A stretch of DNA of 45,461 nucleotides from Anaerolineales bacterium. Its GTDB lineage: Bacteria > Chloroflexota > Anaerolineae > Anaerolineales > Villigracilaceae. The number at the start of each line of letters is the position of its first letter. Position 1 is the stretch's first letter. Below the pieces are notes generated by a model, which ran no database searches, was not told where the DNA came from, and worked only from the letters and a program-made list of their open reading frames with translations. Both the position numbers and the translations under genes were made by a program. Of this stretch, positions 1 to 7,661 are shown in pieces. The stretch is taken from contig JAFGCG010000034.1 of the NCBI GenBank assembly GCA_016932715.1, forward strand, positions 1 to 45,461, in the 5' to 3' direction.

Positions 1-62
1 GGGACGCAGAAAAACACTGATTCAAGACAAAAAACTGCGTTTTCAGCGTGAATCAGCGTCCC
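1..62. repeat. Imperfect palindromic element at the window edge
   Basis: Outer arms GGGACGC (1-7) and GCGTCCC (56-62) enclose inner arms CTGATTCA (17-24) and TGAATCAG (49-56). The element may extend beyond the left end of the window. The rest of the stretch to position 146 shows no gene. It looks like one of the short dispersed palindromes that recur through this window; no function can be assigned. Confidence 0.5.
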
Positions 63-146
63 GATTCTGAAAGTGTAAGGTAATCAAAACCGGTCATTTG
101 ATTTACGCCCTCCCCACGCTGCAAGCAAGATAGAACGACGATGTTT

Positions 147-2147
147 TTAGCGATGCCAGGTATCTAAAATTTTATTGATAAACGAAGGTGTGAGGACTCG
201 ATTGCCATGAGCGCTCAAATGATCCCCATCAAAAAATAACGGTTTGTCGCCGTCATAAGCCGAACAATTCTCACTTTTGCACAATACAAAGAACGGATCC
301 CAAACAGACAGATCGTGGTGGCTGCTCTCCAGGACTTCGAGTGAATCCATAACAGGCTGACGGAGTTCCAGCAAAAGCTCACGGTCTATTGAAAAGCCGG
401 GCGAACATATCGGATTCGTTCTGTTGAACCAGTCAGAACAACGATAAGGGGGTGCTCTGAACACAGGCAGTGGAGCTTCGATCAAAACATGAATTCCCTG
501 AGCATTGAATATTTCGATCAAGCGGCTGGCATCCTCCAATGCTTTTTGCCGATATTCCGCGGCCTCGGGGCTGTGGAATTTAGTTATCACTGCCGCTTCA
601 TCGATCACCTCAAACTGGTCGGATAGTTCAGGCATGCGCAATGAGGGGAGAAACACTATGTCATCCGGCTTCGCCAGGTTTCCCACTTCAGTTAATGTGC
701 TGTCATAATACTCTTTGCAAAGCATTGTCTGGCTCATTGGCATAAGCAGGCTGGCTACCGGGCAGCCTCCATGCTCATATAGATGTACTTTAACACCCAA
801 TTCCGAGGCTGCCTCTGCAAGCATCGTTCGATAGGCTGCAGCGTGAGAATCACCAATAACAAAGAGCTGCAGACCGGCAATATCTGCGTCTGTGTTCGCA
901 TTATCCGATTCGCTATGTCCATACCCCGGATACCAGGTATATCGATCTCTGGTAACACTCAGGCTTACGGTCGATTGCGATTTATCGATATTGTTTGCAA
1001 TAAAATATGAAGCACAGACTGCGGCAAGCCCGCATACGATCAATTTCCAGTTTTCCTGTTTCAGGAGGTATTTATTGGTGCGAACAGGAGACTCAACAAA
1101 GCGATACGAGGCCGCCGCCAATAAGAAAACAAACACAAGACAAACAAGCTTGTACTCTACTCTGTCGAATCCGATCGTCCAACGAAAGAGTACGGATGCA
1201 GGCCAATACCATAGATAAAGAGAAAATGATATTCTTCCTATATAGGTGATCAATTTCGATTGAAGAAATTGATGAATAACAGACAATTGATCCGAAGCAT
1301 TTGTAACACCGCTGATCGACAACATCGTGCCAAAGACAGGGATCATTGCCCAGGGAAACGGGAAGGCATTTTGTTCGGAATAAACAAATCCGATGCTCAG
1401 CAGAATAACGCCGGACGCCAAAAATGTACCCGATATATTTTTCGAATTCGATGTACATAATTTGCTGGAGTGCAGTTTAAAAAGCAATGCCCCTGCTGCG
1501 AATTCCCAGAACCTGCCTGGTAATAAATAAAAAGCACGGTCGTGATTGGACCCCGTTTCAAAATATGCCCAGGCAAGAGATAAGATCGCTACCCCCAGCA
1601 ACAAACCCCGGGATAAATATCCGTACAATGATCGTTTTTTATTGGACTTCAGCCAAATGTAGAACAGCAAAGGAAAAAACAGATAGAATTGCCCCCCAAC
1701 TGCCAATGACCAGGTATGAAGAAAGGGATTGAACTCAACTCTCGGTGAAAAATATCCGTTGGAATGTCGAACCAGCGCAAAATTGCTCCCTCCGAAAAAC
1801 GCCATCAAACCCGTCTCACTGTTTGTCGAACTTAACCAGGACAACGGGATGAATAAAGTCGAAGCTGTCATAGTAACAATAAGACATACCAGAAGTGCCG
1901 GAAGCAGCCTGACGATCCTGCCTCTATAAAATTCCGAGAGATAACTGGAAAGTTGGAGAGAAGATTTCCTGAATAACGATTTACTGATTAGATATCCGGA
2001 AATAACGAAAAACACATCAACCCCGGTAAATCCCCCCGGCAAAAAGGAAAGAATTTCTGTATGACAGATCATCACTGCCAGTACAGCAATTGCTCTTAAT
2101 CCGTCAATGCCGGTCAAGTAGTCAGGGTCTGAAGATTTATTTTCCAC
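147..2147 (-). CDS. OafA/YrhL-type acyltransferase with C-terminal SGNH domain
   Basis: A 666-residue integral membrane O-acyltransferase. The N-terminal part (about residues 10-385) is an acyltransferase-3 domain beginning with the family signature YLTGIDGLRAIAVLAV and carrying about ten hydrophobic helices plus FFVISGYLIS. The C-terminal part (about 425-660) is a soluble SGNH hydrolase-like domain with GDSH (block I) and DGDHLSAHG (block V, catalytic Asp/His pair). This architecture is known from enzymes that O-acetylate lipopolysaccharide, peptidoglycan or exopolysaccharide, so transfer of an acyl group onto a cell-surface glycan outside the membrane is expected. The specific acceptor cannot be told. 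The start is GTG at 2147 with no obvious Shine-Dalgarno. No glycan-synthesis gene lies within the window, so the gene stands alone. Confidence 0.85.
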   Translation of the reverse strand: MENKSSDPDYLTGIDGLRAIAVLAVMICHTEILSFLPGGFTGVDVFFVISGYLISKSLFRKSSLQLSSYLSEFYRGRIVRLLPALLVCLIVTMTASTLFIPLSWLSSTNSETGLMAFFGGSNFALVRHSNGYFSPRVEFNPFLHTWSLAVGGQFYLFFPLLFYIWLKSNKKRSLYGYLSRGLLLGVAILSLAWAYFETGSNHDRAFYLLPGRFWEFAAGALLFKLHSSKLCTSNSKNISGTFLASGVILLSIGFVYSEQNAFPFPWAMIPVFGTMLSISGVTNASDQLSVIHQFLQSKLITYIGRISFSLYLWYWPASVLFRWTIGFDRVEYKLVCLVFVFLLAAASYRFVESPVRTNKYLLKQENWKLIVCGLAAVCASYFIANNIDKSQSTVSLSVTRDRYTWYPGYGHSESDNANTDADIAGLQLFVIGDSHAAAYRTMLAEAASELGVKVHLYEHGGCPVASLLMPMSQTMLCKEYYDSTLTEVGNLAKPDDIVFLPSLRMPELSDQFEVIDEAAVITKFHSPEAAEYRQKALEDASRLIEIFNAQGIHVLIEAPLPVFRAPPYRCSDWFNRTNPICSPGFSIDRELLLELRQPVMDSLEVLESSHHDLSVWDPFFVLCKSENCSAYDGDKPLFFDGDHLSAHGNRVLTPSFINKILDTWHR

Positions 2148-2234
2148 TATGCAATATTGCCAAGAATTATTGCCATTACGGCAGCGCCAAAGGCTCCGCT
2201 GGTCTCTACAGTTACTCCTGATTCTTTTCGAAAA

Positions 2235-3530
2235 TTATTCTGTTGCCGCAGCAAGTGCCGGCGGGGAGGCAACAGCCTGGTCCTTCTCCCTGGGTAAATA
2301 GAGAGTTACAGCCAGTGCCAGACCAGCGGCAACGATTAACTGTCCCCAACTGTTAAACACAAGCTCAAACACAGTAGCCGGATACCCGATTTCGCCCGCC
2401 CACGCCAGTGAGACAATAAAATTGAGGGCGACGTGACAGAAAATTGCAATGGCAACCGGGATGGCTGCCGCGCGTTGTCGTCCAGGTACGGATGCCGCGC
2501 GTACCAACCAGACAGGTGCGACGAGCGCCACTACGAAGCGATACATTAATACTGCCAGACTCACCAGATAGAAACTGATGGGTTCATTCCAACTGCCATA
2601 GCGCCCAAAGATAACGGTCGGGAGCAAATATCCCAGAAGCAGCAGAAACGTAAGTCCGCCATGTTTGCGGGCAAAAAACATACCAATGAAAACCAGCAGC
2701 AGGAATGGGAGCGTCTGATAAAGATCCCATACAGGGATTTGGAGAAAGTACTCGCGCGTTTCATCCAGGGGCCACCAGCTTGCAAAGCGATAAAATTCTC
2801 CGGCGATACTAAGAGCGATCATCAAGCCATAAACACCCAGCCATTTCCAGGCACTCCGGGATATTTGCCTCTGGCGAGCACTATACCAGATCAGGATGCC
2901 TAACAAAATCGCACATAGTGATACCACTAATGAATTTTTTAAATCATAAGGACTGGTACGCATACCAAACAAAACCACAGAGTCATTGTCAAACCAGTGA
3001 CCGATGAAAGGCAAGTTGCCCAGATTAGAACGCTGGCTGTAATTCCATAACGTTTCGTAAAGTAAACCAAGTGGGATCAACCCCCAGACGGGGAACCTGC
3101 GGGTCACCAGCCAGACGAGCAGCACCGGCAGGATCAGAAAGTAGCCTGCCCGGTAAAATGCCAGGAAGAACCAGTCATTGTTCGAGGTTACCTGCTCGAT
3201 CTGGCTGACAAAGAAGATCAGACCGGGGATCAATACCAGCAGCACGCCTTTCCAGGGAAGCGGTTTATTCGGCGCGGCATCCAGAAGCCCGACTCTGGCA
3301 TCGGGATCACTCAGATGCTCGCGAATCACTGTCACGCCCACATCGACCAGTGTGCGCAGCCACAGCGACAGGATACCCGCCCTCCCCCGTTGCTTGTACG
3401 CTTCCTGGCACTGGTCGCTGAAGAGGTGGAGCATCTCCGATTCGTAGATTGCACGATATGCCTGCGGATACAACTGCAATAGCCAGCAATAAAGGCGTTG
3501 CGATGACGCAACCCATCTGTTCGTCTTCAT
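2235..3530 (-). CDS. Multi-pass membrane protein linked to PadR regulator
   Basis: A protein of 431 residues. The N-terminal 80 residues (motif around LYPQAYRAIYESEMLHLF) resemble the cytoplasmic prefix seen at the start of many ABC-type permeases and in PadR-linked membrane proteins. The rest holds about nine to ten hydrophobic helices with no recognised enzyme motif. The start at 3530 is chosen for the GAGGAG 8 nt upstream; a longer ORF to 3545 would overlap that site. It begins only 11 bp after the padR stop, so the two are almost certainly co-transcribed and translationally coupled. By analogy to other PadR-controlled pairs, it may be an efflux or stress-related membrane component, but its function is unknown. 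Confidence 0.7.
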   Translation of the reverse strand: MKTNRWVASSQRLYCWLLQLYPQAYRAIYESEMLHLFSDQCQEAYKQRGRAGILSLWLRTLVDVGVTVIREHLSDPDARVGLLDAAPNKPLPWKGVLLVLIPGLIFFVSQIEQVTSNNDWFFLAFYRAGYFLILPVLLVWLVTRRFPVWGLIPLGLLYETLWNYSQRSNLGNLPFIGHWFDNDSVVLFGMRTSPYDLKNSLVVSLCAILLGILIWYSARQRQISRSAWKWLGVYGLMIALSIAGEFYRFASWWPLDETREYFLQIPVWDLYQTLPFLLLVFIGMFFARKHGGLTFLLLLGYLLPTVIFGRYGSWNEPISFYLVSLAVLMYRFVVALVAPVWLVRAASVPGRQRAAAIPVAIAIFCHVALNFIVSLAWAGEIGYPATVFELVFNSWGQLIVAAGLALAVTLYLPREKDQAVASPPALAAATE

Positions 3531-3541
3531 GAATGCACTCC

Positions 3542-3907
3542 TCAACTCAATGGATTATCCGCTAGGCGTTTCGAGCGCGCAGCTTTCACGGCCTGCGTCA
3601 GCCGCTCGTTCTCCTCCAGCGCCAGCCTGCGCCCGAGCGCCGTCAGCCGGTAATAGCGCCGCCGCTCATCGTCCAGCTCAGGGTCGGGGCGCTCGTCCAC
3701 CTCCACGATCAGGCTGGCAGCGAGCAAGCGTTTGATCGTGCCGTAAAGGGTACCCGGTCCCAGCTTGAGGCGGCCGGCGGTCTGGTGCTCCACGTCTTTC
3801 ATGATGGCATAACCGTGTTTGTCGCCGTCAGCCAACGCCAGCAGGATGTGGAACACTGCCGGCGTTAAGGGCTGGCCGGGAACGAGGGACGAACTCGTAT
3901 GGGGCAT
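3542..3907 (-). CDS. PadR-family transcriptional repressor
   Basis: A 121-residue winged-helix regulator. The PadR core is clear: LTPAVFHILLALADGDKHGYAIM (split here as LTPAVFHILLALADGD then KHGYAIM), then the recognition region LGPGTLYGTIKRLLAASLI, then the wing ERRRYYRLTALGRRLALEE, followed by a short C-terminal helix. ATG at 3907 is chosen because AGAGAGG sits just upstream; the reading frame continues to 3979, but that extension would be encoded by the promoter and operator. It precedes a membrane protein gene by 11 bp. The promoter region carries a 19-bp palindrome on the -10 box, so autorepression relieved by a small ligand is likely. The ligand is unknown. Confidence 0.9.
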   Translation of the reverse strand: MPHTSSSLVPGQPLTPAVFHILLALADGDKHGYAIMKDVEHQTAGRLKLGPGTLYGTIKRLLAASLIVEVDERPDPELDDERRRYYRLTALGRRLALEENERLTQAVKAARSKRLADNPLS

Positions 3908-3934
3908 GGGAACCTCTCTTATATCTATCTCGGA

Positions 3935-3953
3935 TATATCTATCATAGATATA
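3935..3953. promoter_or_regulatory. Palindromic operator of the padR operon
   Basis: TATATCTATCATAGATATA is a perfect 19-bp palindrome around a single central base. It covers the 3' part of the padR -10 box. A direct repeat of its left half (TATATCTATC) occurs 15 bp away at 3920-3929, giving a possible second half-site between promoter and start codon. Its position fits repression by the PadR protein encoded directly downstream. Confidence 0.75.
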
Positions 3954-3979
3954 GTAGCAGAACCGGGAGCAGTTGTCAA
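3951..3979 (-). promoter_or_regulatory. Sigma-70-type promoter of padR
   Basis: On the minus strand TTGACA (3979-3974) is followed after exactly 17 nt by TACTAT (3956-3951). The predicted transcript starts near 3944, inside the palindromic operator, leaving a leader of about 37 nt with an AGAGAGG ribosome site. Confidence 0.75.
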
Positions 3980-3999
3980 GAGGCTTCCGCTTGTGACGA

Positions 4000-4005
4000 T
4001 ATAAT
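4000..4005 (+). promoter_or_regulatory. -10 box directly upstream of the YbaK-type gene
   Basis: Perfect TATAAT ending 6 nt before the ATG at 4012. Transcription initiating about 7 nt downstream would begin at the start codon itself, giving a leaderless mRNA. There is no Shine-Dalgarno. A TTGTCA at 3973-3978 is 21 nt away, too far for a standard -35. Confidence 0.6.
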
Positions 4006-4011
4006 CCAGCC

Positions 4012-4512
4012 ATGCATGCTGATTCCCTCCGCGCGCGCCAGCCGCCCGCCAGCCTCGCTTTGGAAAAACTCAACATCCCCCACCGGGTCTTTCGGCATGA
4101 GAGGCCGGTGGAGTCACTCGAGCAGGCTGCCTCCGACCGAGAACAGAGACCTGAGCAAATCGTGCGCAGCATCCTTTTCCAGATTCGACCGGGGGAGTTC
4201 GTGATGGTCCTGATGGCAGGACCTGCACAAGTGGATTGGAAAAAACTGCGCCGGTTCGTCGGGCGGTCGCGCATTCGGATGGCCACGGAAGAGGAAGTCC
4301 CGGAGGTCACGGGATACCGCGTCGGGACGGTGAGTCCGTTTGGGTTGAAGAGCCCGATCAGGGTCCTGATCGATACGAGCGTGCTGCAGGAGGAGGAAAT
4401 CTCCACCGGGTCGGGAATCCGGGATGTGGCGATCATCCTGAAAAGTATGGATTTAAGTCGCGCGCTGGAGAGGGCTGAAATCGTCTCGCTGACAGAGCCA
4501 TCCCATCCATGA
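4012..4512 (+). CDS. YbaK/EbsC-type aminoacyl-tRNA deacylase
   Basis: A 166-residue protein of the YbaK/ProRS-INS family, which hydrolyses mischarged aminoacyl-tRNA in trans. The family pattern is followed throughout: LEKLNIPHRVFRHE, then RPEQIVRSILFQ where many members have a catalytic Lys region, then FVMVLMAGPAQVDWKKLRR, EEVPEVTGYRVGTVSPFG and the final STGSGIRDVAIILKSMDL. In many family members a Lys occupies the position of R in IVRSILF, so substrate choice or activity may differ; this would need an alignment. The gene begins at an ATG preceded by TATAAT at 6 nt, with no ribosome-binding site. Neighbours do not suggest a pathway. Confidence 0.8.
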   Translation: MHADSLRARQPPASLALEKLNIPHRVFRHERPVESLEQAASDREQRPEQIVRSILFQIRPGEFVMVLMAGPAQVDWKKLRRFVGRSRIRMATEEEVPEVTGYRVGTVSPFGLKSPIRVLIDTSVLQEEEISTGSGIRDVAIILKSMDLSRALERAEIVSLTEPSHP

Positions 4513-4567
4513 CAAGCCGCAGGGAAACGGATGTTCAGCCAGAGGGTTGAGTCATAAGAACTTCACG

Positions 4568-4573
4568 TATAAT
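4568..4573 (+). promoter_or_regulatory. -10 box upstream of squalene/phytoene synthase-like gene
   Basis: TATAAT ends 10 nt before ATG 4584, with TTGAGT (4547-4552) at a short 15-nt spacing. A GAGG lies between box and start (4576-4579). A start site 6-8 nt after the box would leave that GAGG outside the mRNA, so the leader is either a few bases long or transcription starts early. Confidence 0.45.
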
Positions 4574-4583
4574 GTGAGGAATT

Positions 4584-5561
4584 ATGATGTCTCTGCGATA
4601 TTTATTGAGGAGCGCCAGCCGAACGTTTGCAATTGGCATAGAGCAATTACCAGGCATATTATGTGACGCCGCGACCGTTGCGTATCTGCTTTTACGGGTT
4701 TCAGACTACCTGGAAGACAATGAAGATATGACTGCAGAGAGCAAAGTGAGATTACTGAACACCTGGGTGGAGATCCTGGAAGACAAGGCAAACAGCGAAG
4801 ATCTGACCCGCGAGATCCAAAATGCAGATACCTCCAACCCGGACGCGGTGGTTGCCCAACACGCCGCGGATATTTTGAGGCGCCTTACCACTCTTCCACA
4901 GGAAGTACAGGAGATCATTACCCAGCATGTCATTCACAGCACGCTCGGCATGGCGCGCTGGGTGGAGCGCGGTCCACAAGTCAACGATGAAACCGACCTG
5001 GATGATTACATGTTCGAAGTGGCGGGCCGGGTCGGCTATTTGCTGACCCATCTCTTTGCCTGGTATTCCTCCGCCATCCATAACAGGAAAGACCGACTCC
5101 TGCCGCTGGCGCGTGAATTTGGTCTGGCGCTGCAGACGGTGAATGTGATCCGCGGTTTGCGCCGGGATTACGAACGCGGCTGGGTCTTTGTGCCAAAAAA
5201 ATTTCTGGCGCAGGTCAATTTAACAGCGCCCGAATTATTTCAACCCGAGAATCGCGCCCAGGCCATCCAGGTGCTGGATATGCTGGCGGACAAGGCGGAA
5301 CGGCACTTGCGTGCCGCGCTGACCTGTGTCAAGACTCTGCCTCCGTGGCAGCATCGCATTCGACTGGCCTGCATCTTTCCATTGATGTTTGCCATTCGCA
5401 CCCTGGCGATCAGCCGCCGGAACGACCAGGTTTTTGAAAACGAAGCGAAAATCTCACACGCCGAAGTGAAACAAATCGTAACGGATTCCATGCTGTGGGG
5501 GTGGTCGAACCTTTGGCTGGATAGTTATTATCGGAAATTGAACGTGATGGCGGAAAAATAG
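4584..5561 (+). CDS. Squalene/phytoene synthase family protein
   Basis: A 325-residue all-alpha trans-prenyl synthase of the type that condenses two farnesyl or geranylgeranyl diphosphates head to head. Seen: S12-R-T-F near the N-terminus, the first aspartate-rich motif D41-Y-L-E-D45, and D141-Y-M-F-E-V-A-G-R-V-G (flap/substrate region). The second motif region is N187-V-I-R-G-L-R-R-D195-Y-E-R-G. In squalene synthase the second motif is DYLED, so here the first Asp is replaced by Gly191 and only Asp195 remains. The enzyme could therefore be altered in activity or step. No carotenoid or hopanoid genes adjoin it. Starts at 4584 and 4587 are both possible. Confidence 0.8.
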   Translation: MMSLRYLLRSASRTFAIGIEQLPGILCDAATVAYLLLRVSDYLEDNEDMTAESKVRLLNTWVEILEDKANSEDLTREIQNADTSNPDAVVAQHAADILRRLTTLPQEVQEIITQHVIHSTLGMARWVERGPQVNDETDLDDYMFEVAGRVGYLLTHLFAWYSSAIHNRKDRLLPLAREFGLALQTVNVIRGLRRDYERGWVFVPKKFLAQVNLTAPELFQPENRAQAIQVLDMLADKAERHLRAALTCVKTLPPWQHRIRLACIFPLMFAIRTLAISRRNDQVFENEAKISHAEVKQIVTDSMLWGWSNLWLDSYYRKLNVMAEK

Positions 5562-5645
5562 ACCCGCCGCCTGCTCGCAGGCATTCCCCGAAAAACTACA
5601 TCTGCTTTGCAAATCGAGAAGAGCCAATCCGGTCTTTCGACGTTC

Positions 5646-5674
5646 TTGACATAATTCAGTGGCTGAATTATGAT
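5646..5674 (+). promoter_or_regulatory. Promoter with palindromic operator for the TSUP gene
   Basis: TTGACA (5646-5651), a 17-nt spacer and TATGAT (5669-5674) form a near-consensus promoter. The spacer is occupied by a perfect inverted repeat, ATAATTCAG (5651-5659) and CTGAATTAT (5663-5671), separated by 3 nt. A repressor bound there would exclude RNA polymerase. The leader to the ATG at 5791 would be about 110 nt. Confidence 0.75.
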
Positions 5675-5790
5675 TTATCCTATAAGCCCTACTAGTTCGG
5701 TATGTTATATAGGCTTACATGGAGGTCGAAGTCAAGTGTCCTCCTAAAGGATCATGAAAGATACACATCGCAGATAAAGGAGTAAAACTC

Positions 5791-6543
5791 ATGATAGAGG
5801 CAATACTTTTGTACACATTGGTGGGGTTCCTTGCGCAGATCATCGATGGCGCACTGGGTATGGCGTATGGCGTCAGCTCAAATTCCTTTTTGCTCAGCGT
5901 GGGCGTGCCGCCGGCCATCGCCAGCGCCAGTGTCCATGTGGCAGAAACGTTCACCACGGCTGTCTCGGGAGTCTCGCACTGGAAGCTGGGGAATGTAGAT
6001 AAAGACCTGTTCAAAAAGTTGATCATCCCCGGCGTGCTGGGGGCGGTGGTGGGCGCCTATATCCTCTCGAACATTGACGGAAATATCATCAAACCCTATA
6101 TCGCCGTTTACCTTTTGATCATGGGGATTGTCATCCTGGTCAAGGCATTGCGCAGCAATCATGATGAGCAGAAAGTGACCAGTCATATCAGCATCCTCGG
6201 CGTGATTGGCGGCTTCTTCGACGCCATCGGCGGCGGCGGCTGGGGACCCATCGTCACCACGACGCTGGTGGCACGCGGCAACAACCCGCGTTTTACCATT
6301 GGCTCGGTCAACTCCTCTGAGTTCTTCATCACCTTCGCACAGTCGGTGGTCTTCGTTGCCGCCCTGTTCTCTGACCTGGTAGCCAACTGGACCGTGATTC
6401 TTGGCTTGCTGATCGGCGGGATCATCGCGGCGCCGTTTGCCGCAGTCGTCACCAAGAAACTGCCCGTCCGCCTGCTGATGGGTATGGTGGGCCTGCTGAT
6501 CATCGGGCTGCAGATTCGTACGCTTTGGCAGGTGCTTTTCTAA
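5791..6543 (+). CDS. TSUP (TauE/SafE) family membrane permease
   Basis: A 250-residue polytopic protein with about eight hydrophobic helices and the internal duplication typical of the TSUP family (GFLAQIIDGALGMAYGVSSN in the first half, GVIGGFFDAIGGGGWGPIVT in the second). TSUP proteins move sulfite, sulfonates, thiosulfate or related sulfur anions across the membrane; the substrate here cannot be read from sequence. AAAGGAG lies 8 nt before ATG 5791. The gene is alone behind a strong promoter whose spacer is a perfect palindrome, so tight repression by an unlinked regulator is likely. In other bacteria ArsR-type or Rrf2-type sulfur sensors control such genes, but no regulator gene adjoins this one. 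Confidence 0.88.
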   Translation: MIEAILLYTLVGFLAQIIDGALGMAYGVSSNSFLLSVGVPPAIASASVHVAETFTTAVSGVSHWKLGNVDKDLFKKLIIPGVLGAVVGAYILSNIDGNIIKPYIAVYLLIMGIVILVKALRSNHDEQKVTSHISILGVIGGFFDAIGGGGWGPIVTTTLVARGNNPRFTIGSVNSSEFFITFAQSVVFVAALFSDLVANWTVILGLLIGGIIAAPFAAVVTKKLPVRLLMGMVGLLIIGLQIRTLWQVLF

Positions 6544-6548
6544 ATAAA

Positions 6549-6581
6549 AACCTTGCGAAGGCTGACAACCTTCGCAAGGTT
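6549..6581. terminator. Terminator hairpin between convergent genes
   Basis: Perfect 13-bp arms AACCTTGCGAAGG (6549-6561) and CCTTCGCAAGGTT (6569-6581) with a 7-nt loop. On the minus strand the stem runs directly into TTTTTATTTA, a good U-tract for ending the seven-gene minus-strand run. On the plus strand it follows the TSUP stop immediately but lacks a U-tract. Half of this hairpin recurs at 10868-10882. Confidence 0.85.
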
Positions 6582-6607
6582 AGCATCTGTTTTTACTGTT
6601 GATCTGC

Positions 6608-6967
6608 TTAGAGGGGCAAAAATTGACTGATCGCTATGGAAATAATGGCGTTCAGGATGATCGCCAAATAATAATATTTCCCGATCCTCTCCGTTACTAA
6701 TTTCCCATTCTCTTCTCTCACTTGAAAGTCCAACCAGCTTTTTGTGTACCTCTCTGTCCTTATTCGATATGTGTAATGCACAATCGTGCTCAACAACAGG
6801 AATGCCACGACAAACACAATTGTTCTTCTCCATCCAAACAAATAACTGTATCCCCCAATCGCTCCGAAAAGGATAAATATTTTCGCCACCTTGAACCACT
6901 TAGGCTGGAGTTCATGCCCCTTTATGTATTCCAGATCATATGCAATTTCTTCGATGGCTTTTTTCAT
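6608..6967 (-). CDS. Small membrane protein, function unknown
   Basis: A 119-residue protein with an acidic N-terminal segment (KKAIEEIAYDLEYIKGHE), two closely spaced hydrophobic helices (about residues 28-62), a charged soluble stretch (about 65-98) and a third helix at the C-terminus (YYYLAIILNAIISIAI). I do not recognise the family. ATG 6967 is chosen for the AAAGGAG 8-9 nt upstream; the frame extends further but without a ribosome site. It is the last gene of a seven-gene same-strand run, 48 bp after the methyltransferase, and ends just before a terminator, so it is probably part of that transcription unit. Confidence 0.6.
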   Translation of the reverse strand: MKKAIEEIAYDLEYIKGHELQPKWFKVAKIFILFGAIGGYSYLFGWRRTIVFVVAFLLLSTIVHYTYRIRTERYTKSWLDFQVREENGKLVTERIGKYYYLAIILNAIISIAISQFLPL

Positions 6968-7015
6968 GACGAGCGCTCCTTTCTCGACCTGGGCGATTTC
7001 CTTCACTTCAGGCAA

Positions 7016-7657
7016 TTACACCTTACGGAAGTTGAACGTGTAGATAAACCAACTTCCATAACACTTGTCCTCCTCAAAACCGGCTTCCTTTGCCCAGGCA
7101 ATGGTCGTCTTGCGGCGCGGGTAATCGGGATCCAGAAATTCTTCGGTGGTCGAGAGAATACCGCCCGGTTTGAGCACACGATATATTTCGCGCAGGCCGC
7201 GCACAGGGTCAGGAATTTCGGGCAGCACAGTGACAAGAAAGGTGCGGTCCACGCTGGCTTCTTCGACAGGCAACTCATAGGCACTGGCGACGTGCGTTTC
7301 CACATTATCCAAGCCAGCCTGACGCACCTTGGCATCCACCCGGGCGATCATCTCCGGCTGGATGTCTACTGCGATCAGTTTGCCTTGCGGTCCCACTCGC
7401 CGGGCTGCGTCCACGGTGAAGGCGCCCGGCCCCGGACCAAGCTCCAGCACCGTCTCACCAGGTCGAATGCCCACACGGTCGAGTACCGGACGCATGTACC
7501 GGCGGCGGATGGGCAAATCTACCAGCCAGCTTAGCGATGCCGGGCAAGGCGTATTGACCTCACTTTTCATGAACTTGAGGAGTAGTTTCAAGCCAACCAG
7601 CCAAAACAGGGCTACACCTGCGAAAGTCCACGCAAGAATTTTAATTACTTCCTTCAT
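7016..7657 (-). CDS. Membrane-anchored class I SAM-dependent methyltransferase
   Basis: A 213-residue protein with an N-terminal hydrophobic helix (about residues 5-27) followed by a Rossmann methyltransferase domain. Motif I is VLELGPGPGAF, the acidic end of beta-2 is LIAVDIQPEMI, motif II/III is VDRTFLVTVLPEI, and motif IV is YRVLKPGGILSTTEEF, as in UbiE/Methyltransf_11 enzymes. The anchor suggests a membrane-bound or lipid substrate, which is inference. ATG 7657 has GGAGT 7 nt upstream, located in the end of the preceding gene, with only 4 bp between genes, so the two are coupled. It is the third methyltransferase in this run after two ICMT-like proteins. Confidence 0.8.
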   Translation of the reverse strand: MKEVIKILAWTFAGVALFWLVGLKLLLKFMKSEVNTPCPASLSWLVDLPIRRRYMRPVLDRVGIRPGETVLELGPGPGAFTVDAARRVGPQGKLIAVDIQPEMIARVDAKVRQAGLDNVETHVASAYELPVEEASVDRTFLVTVLPEIPDPVRGLREIYRVLKPGGILSTTEEFLDPDYPRRKTTIAWAKEAGFEEDKCYGSWFIYTFNFRKV

Positions 7658-7661
7658 CGAT

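Noticed and set aside
5719..5757. Twelve-codon ORF (MEVEVKCPPKGS) in the TSUP leader
   Set aside because: No ribosome site and no evidence of conservation; too short to support as a leader peptide.
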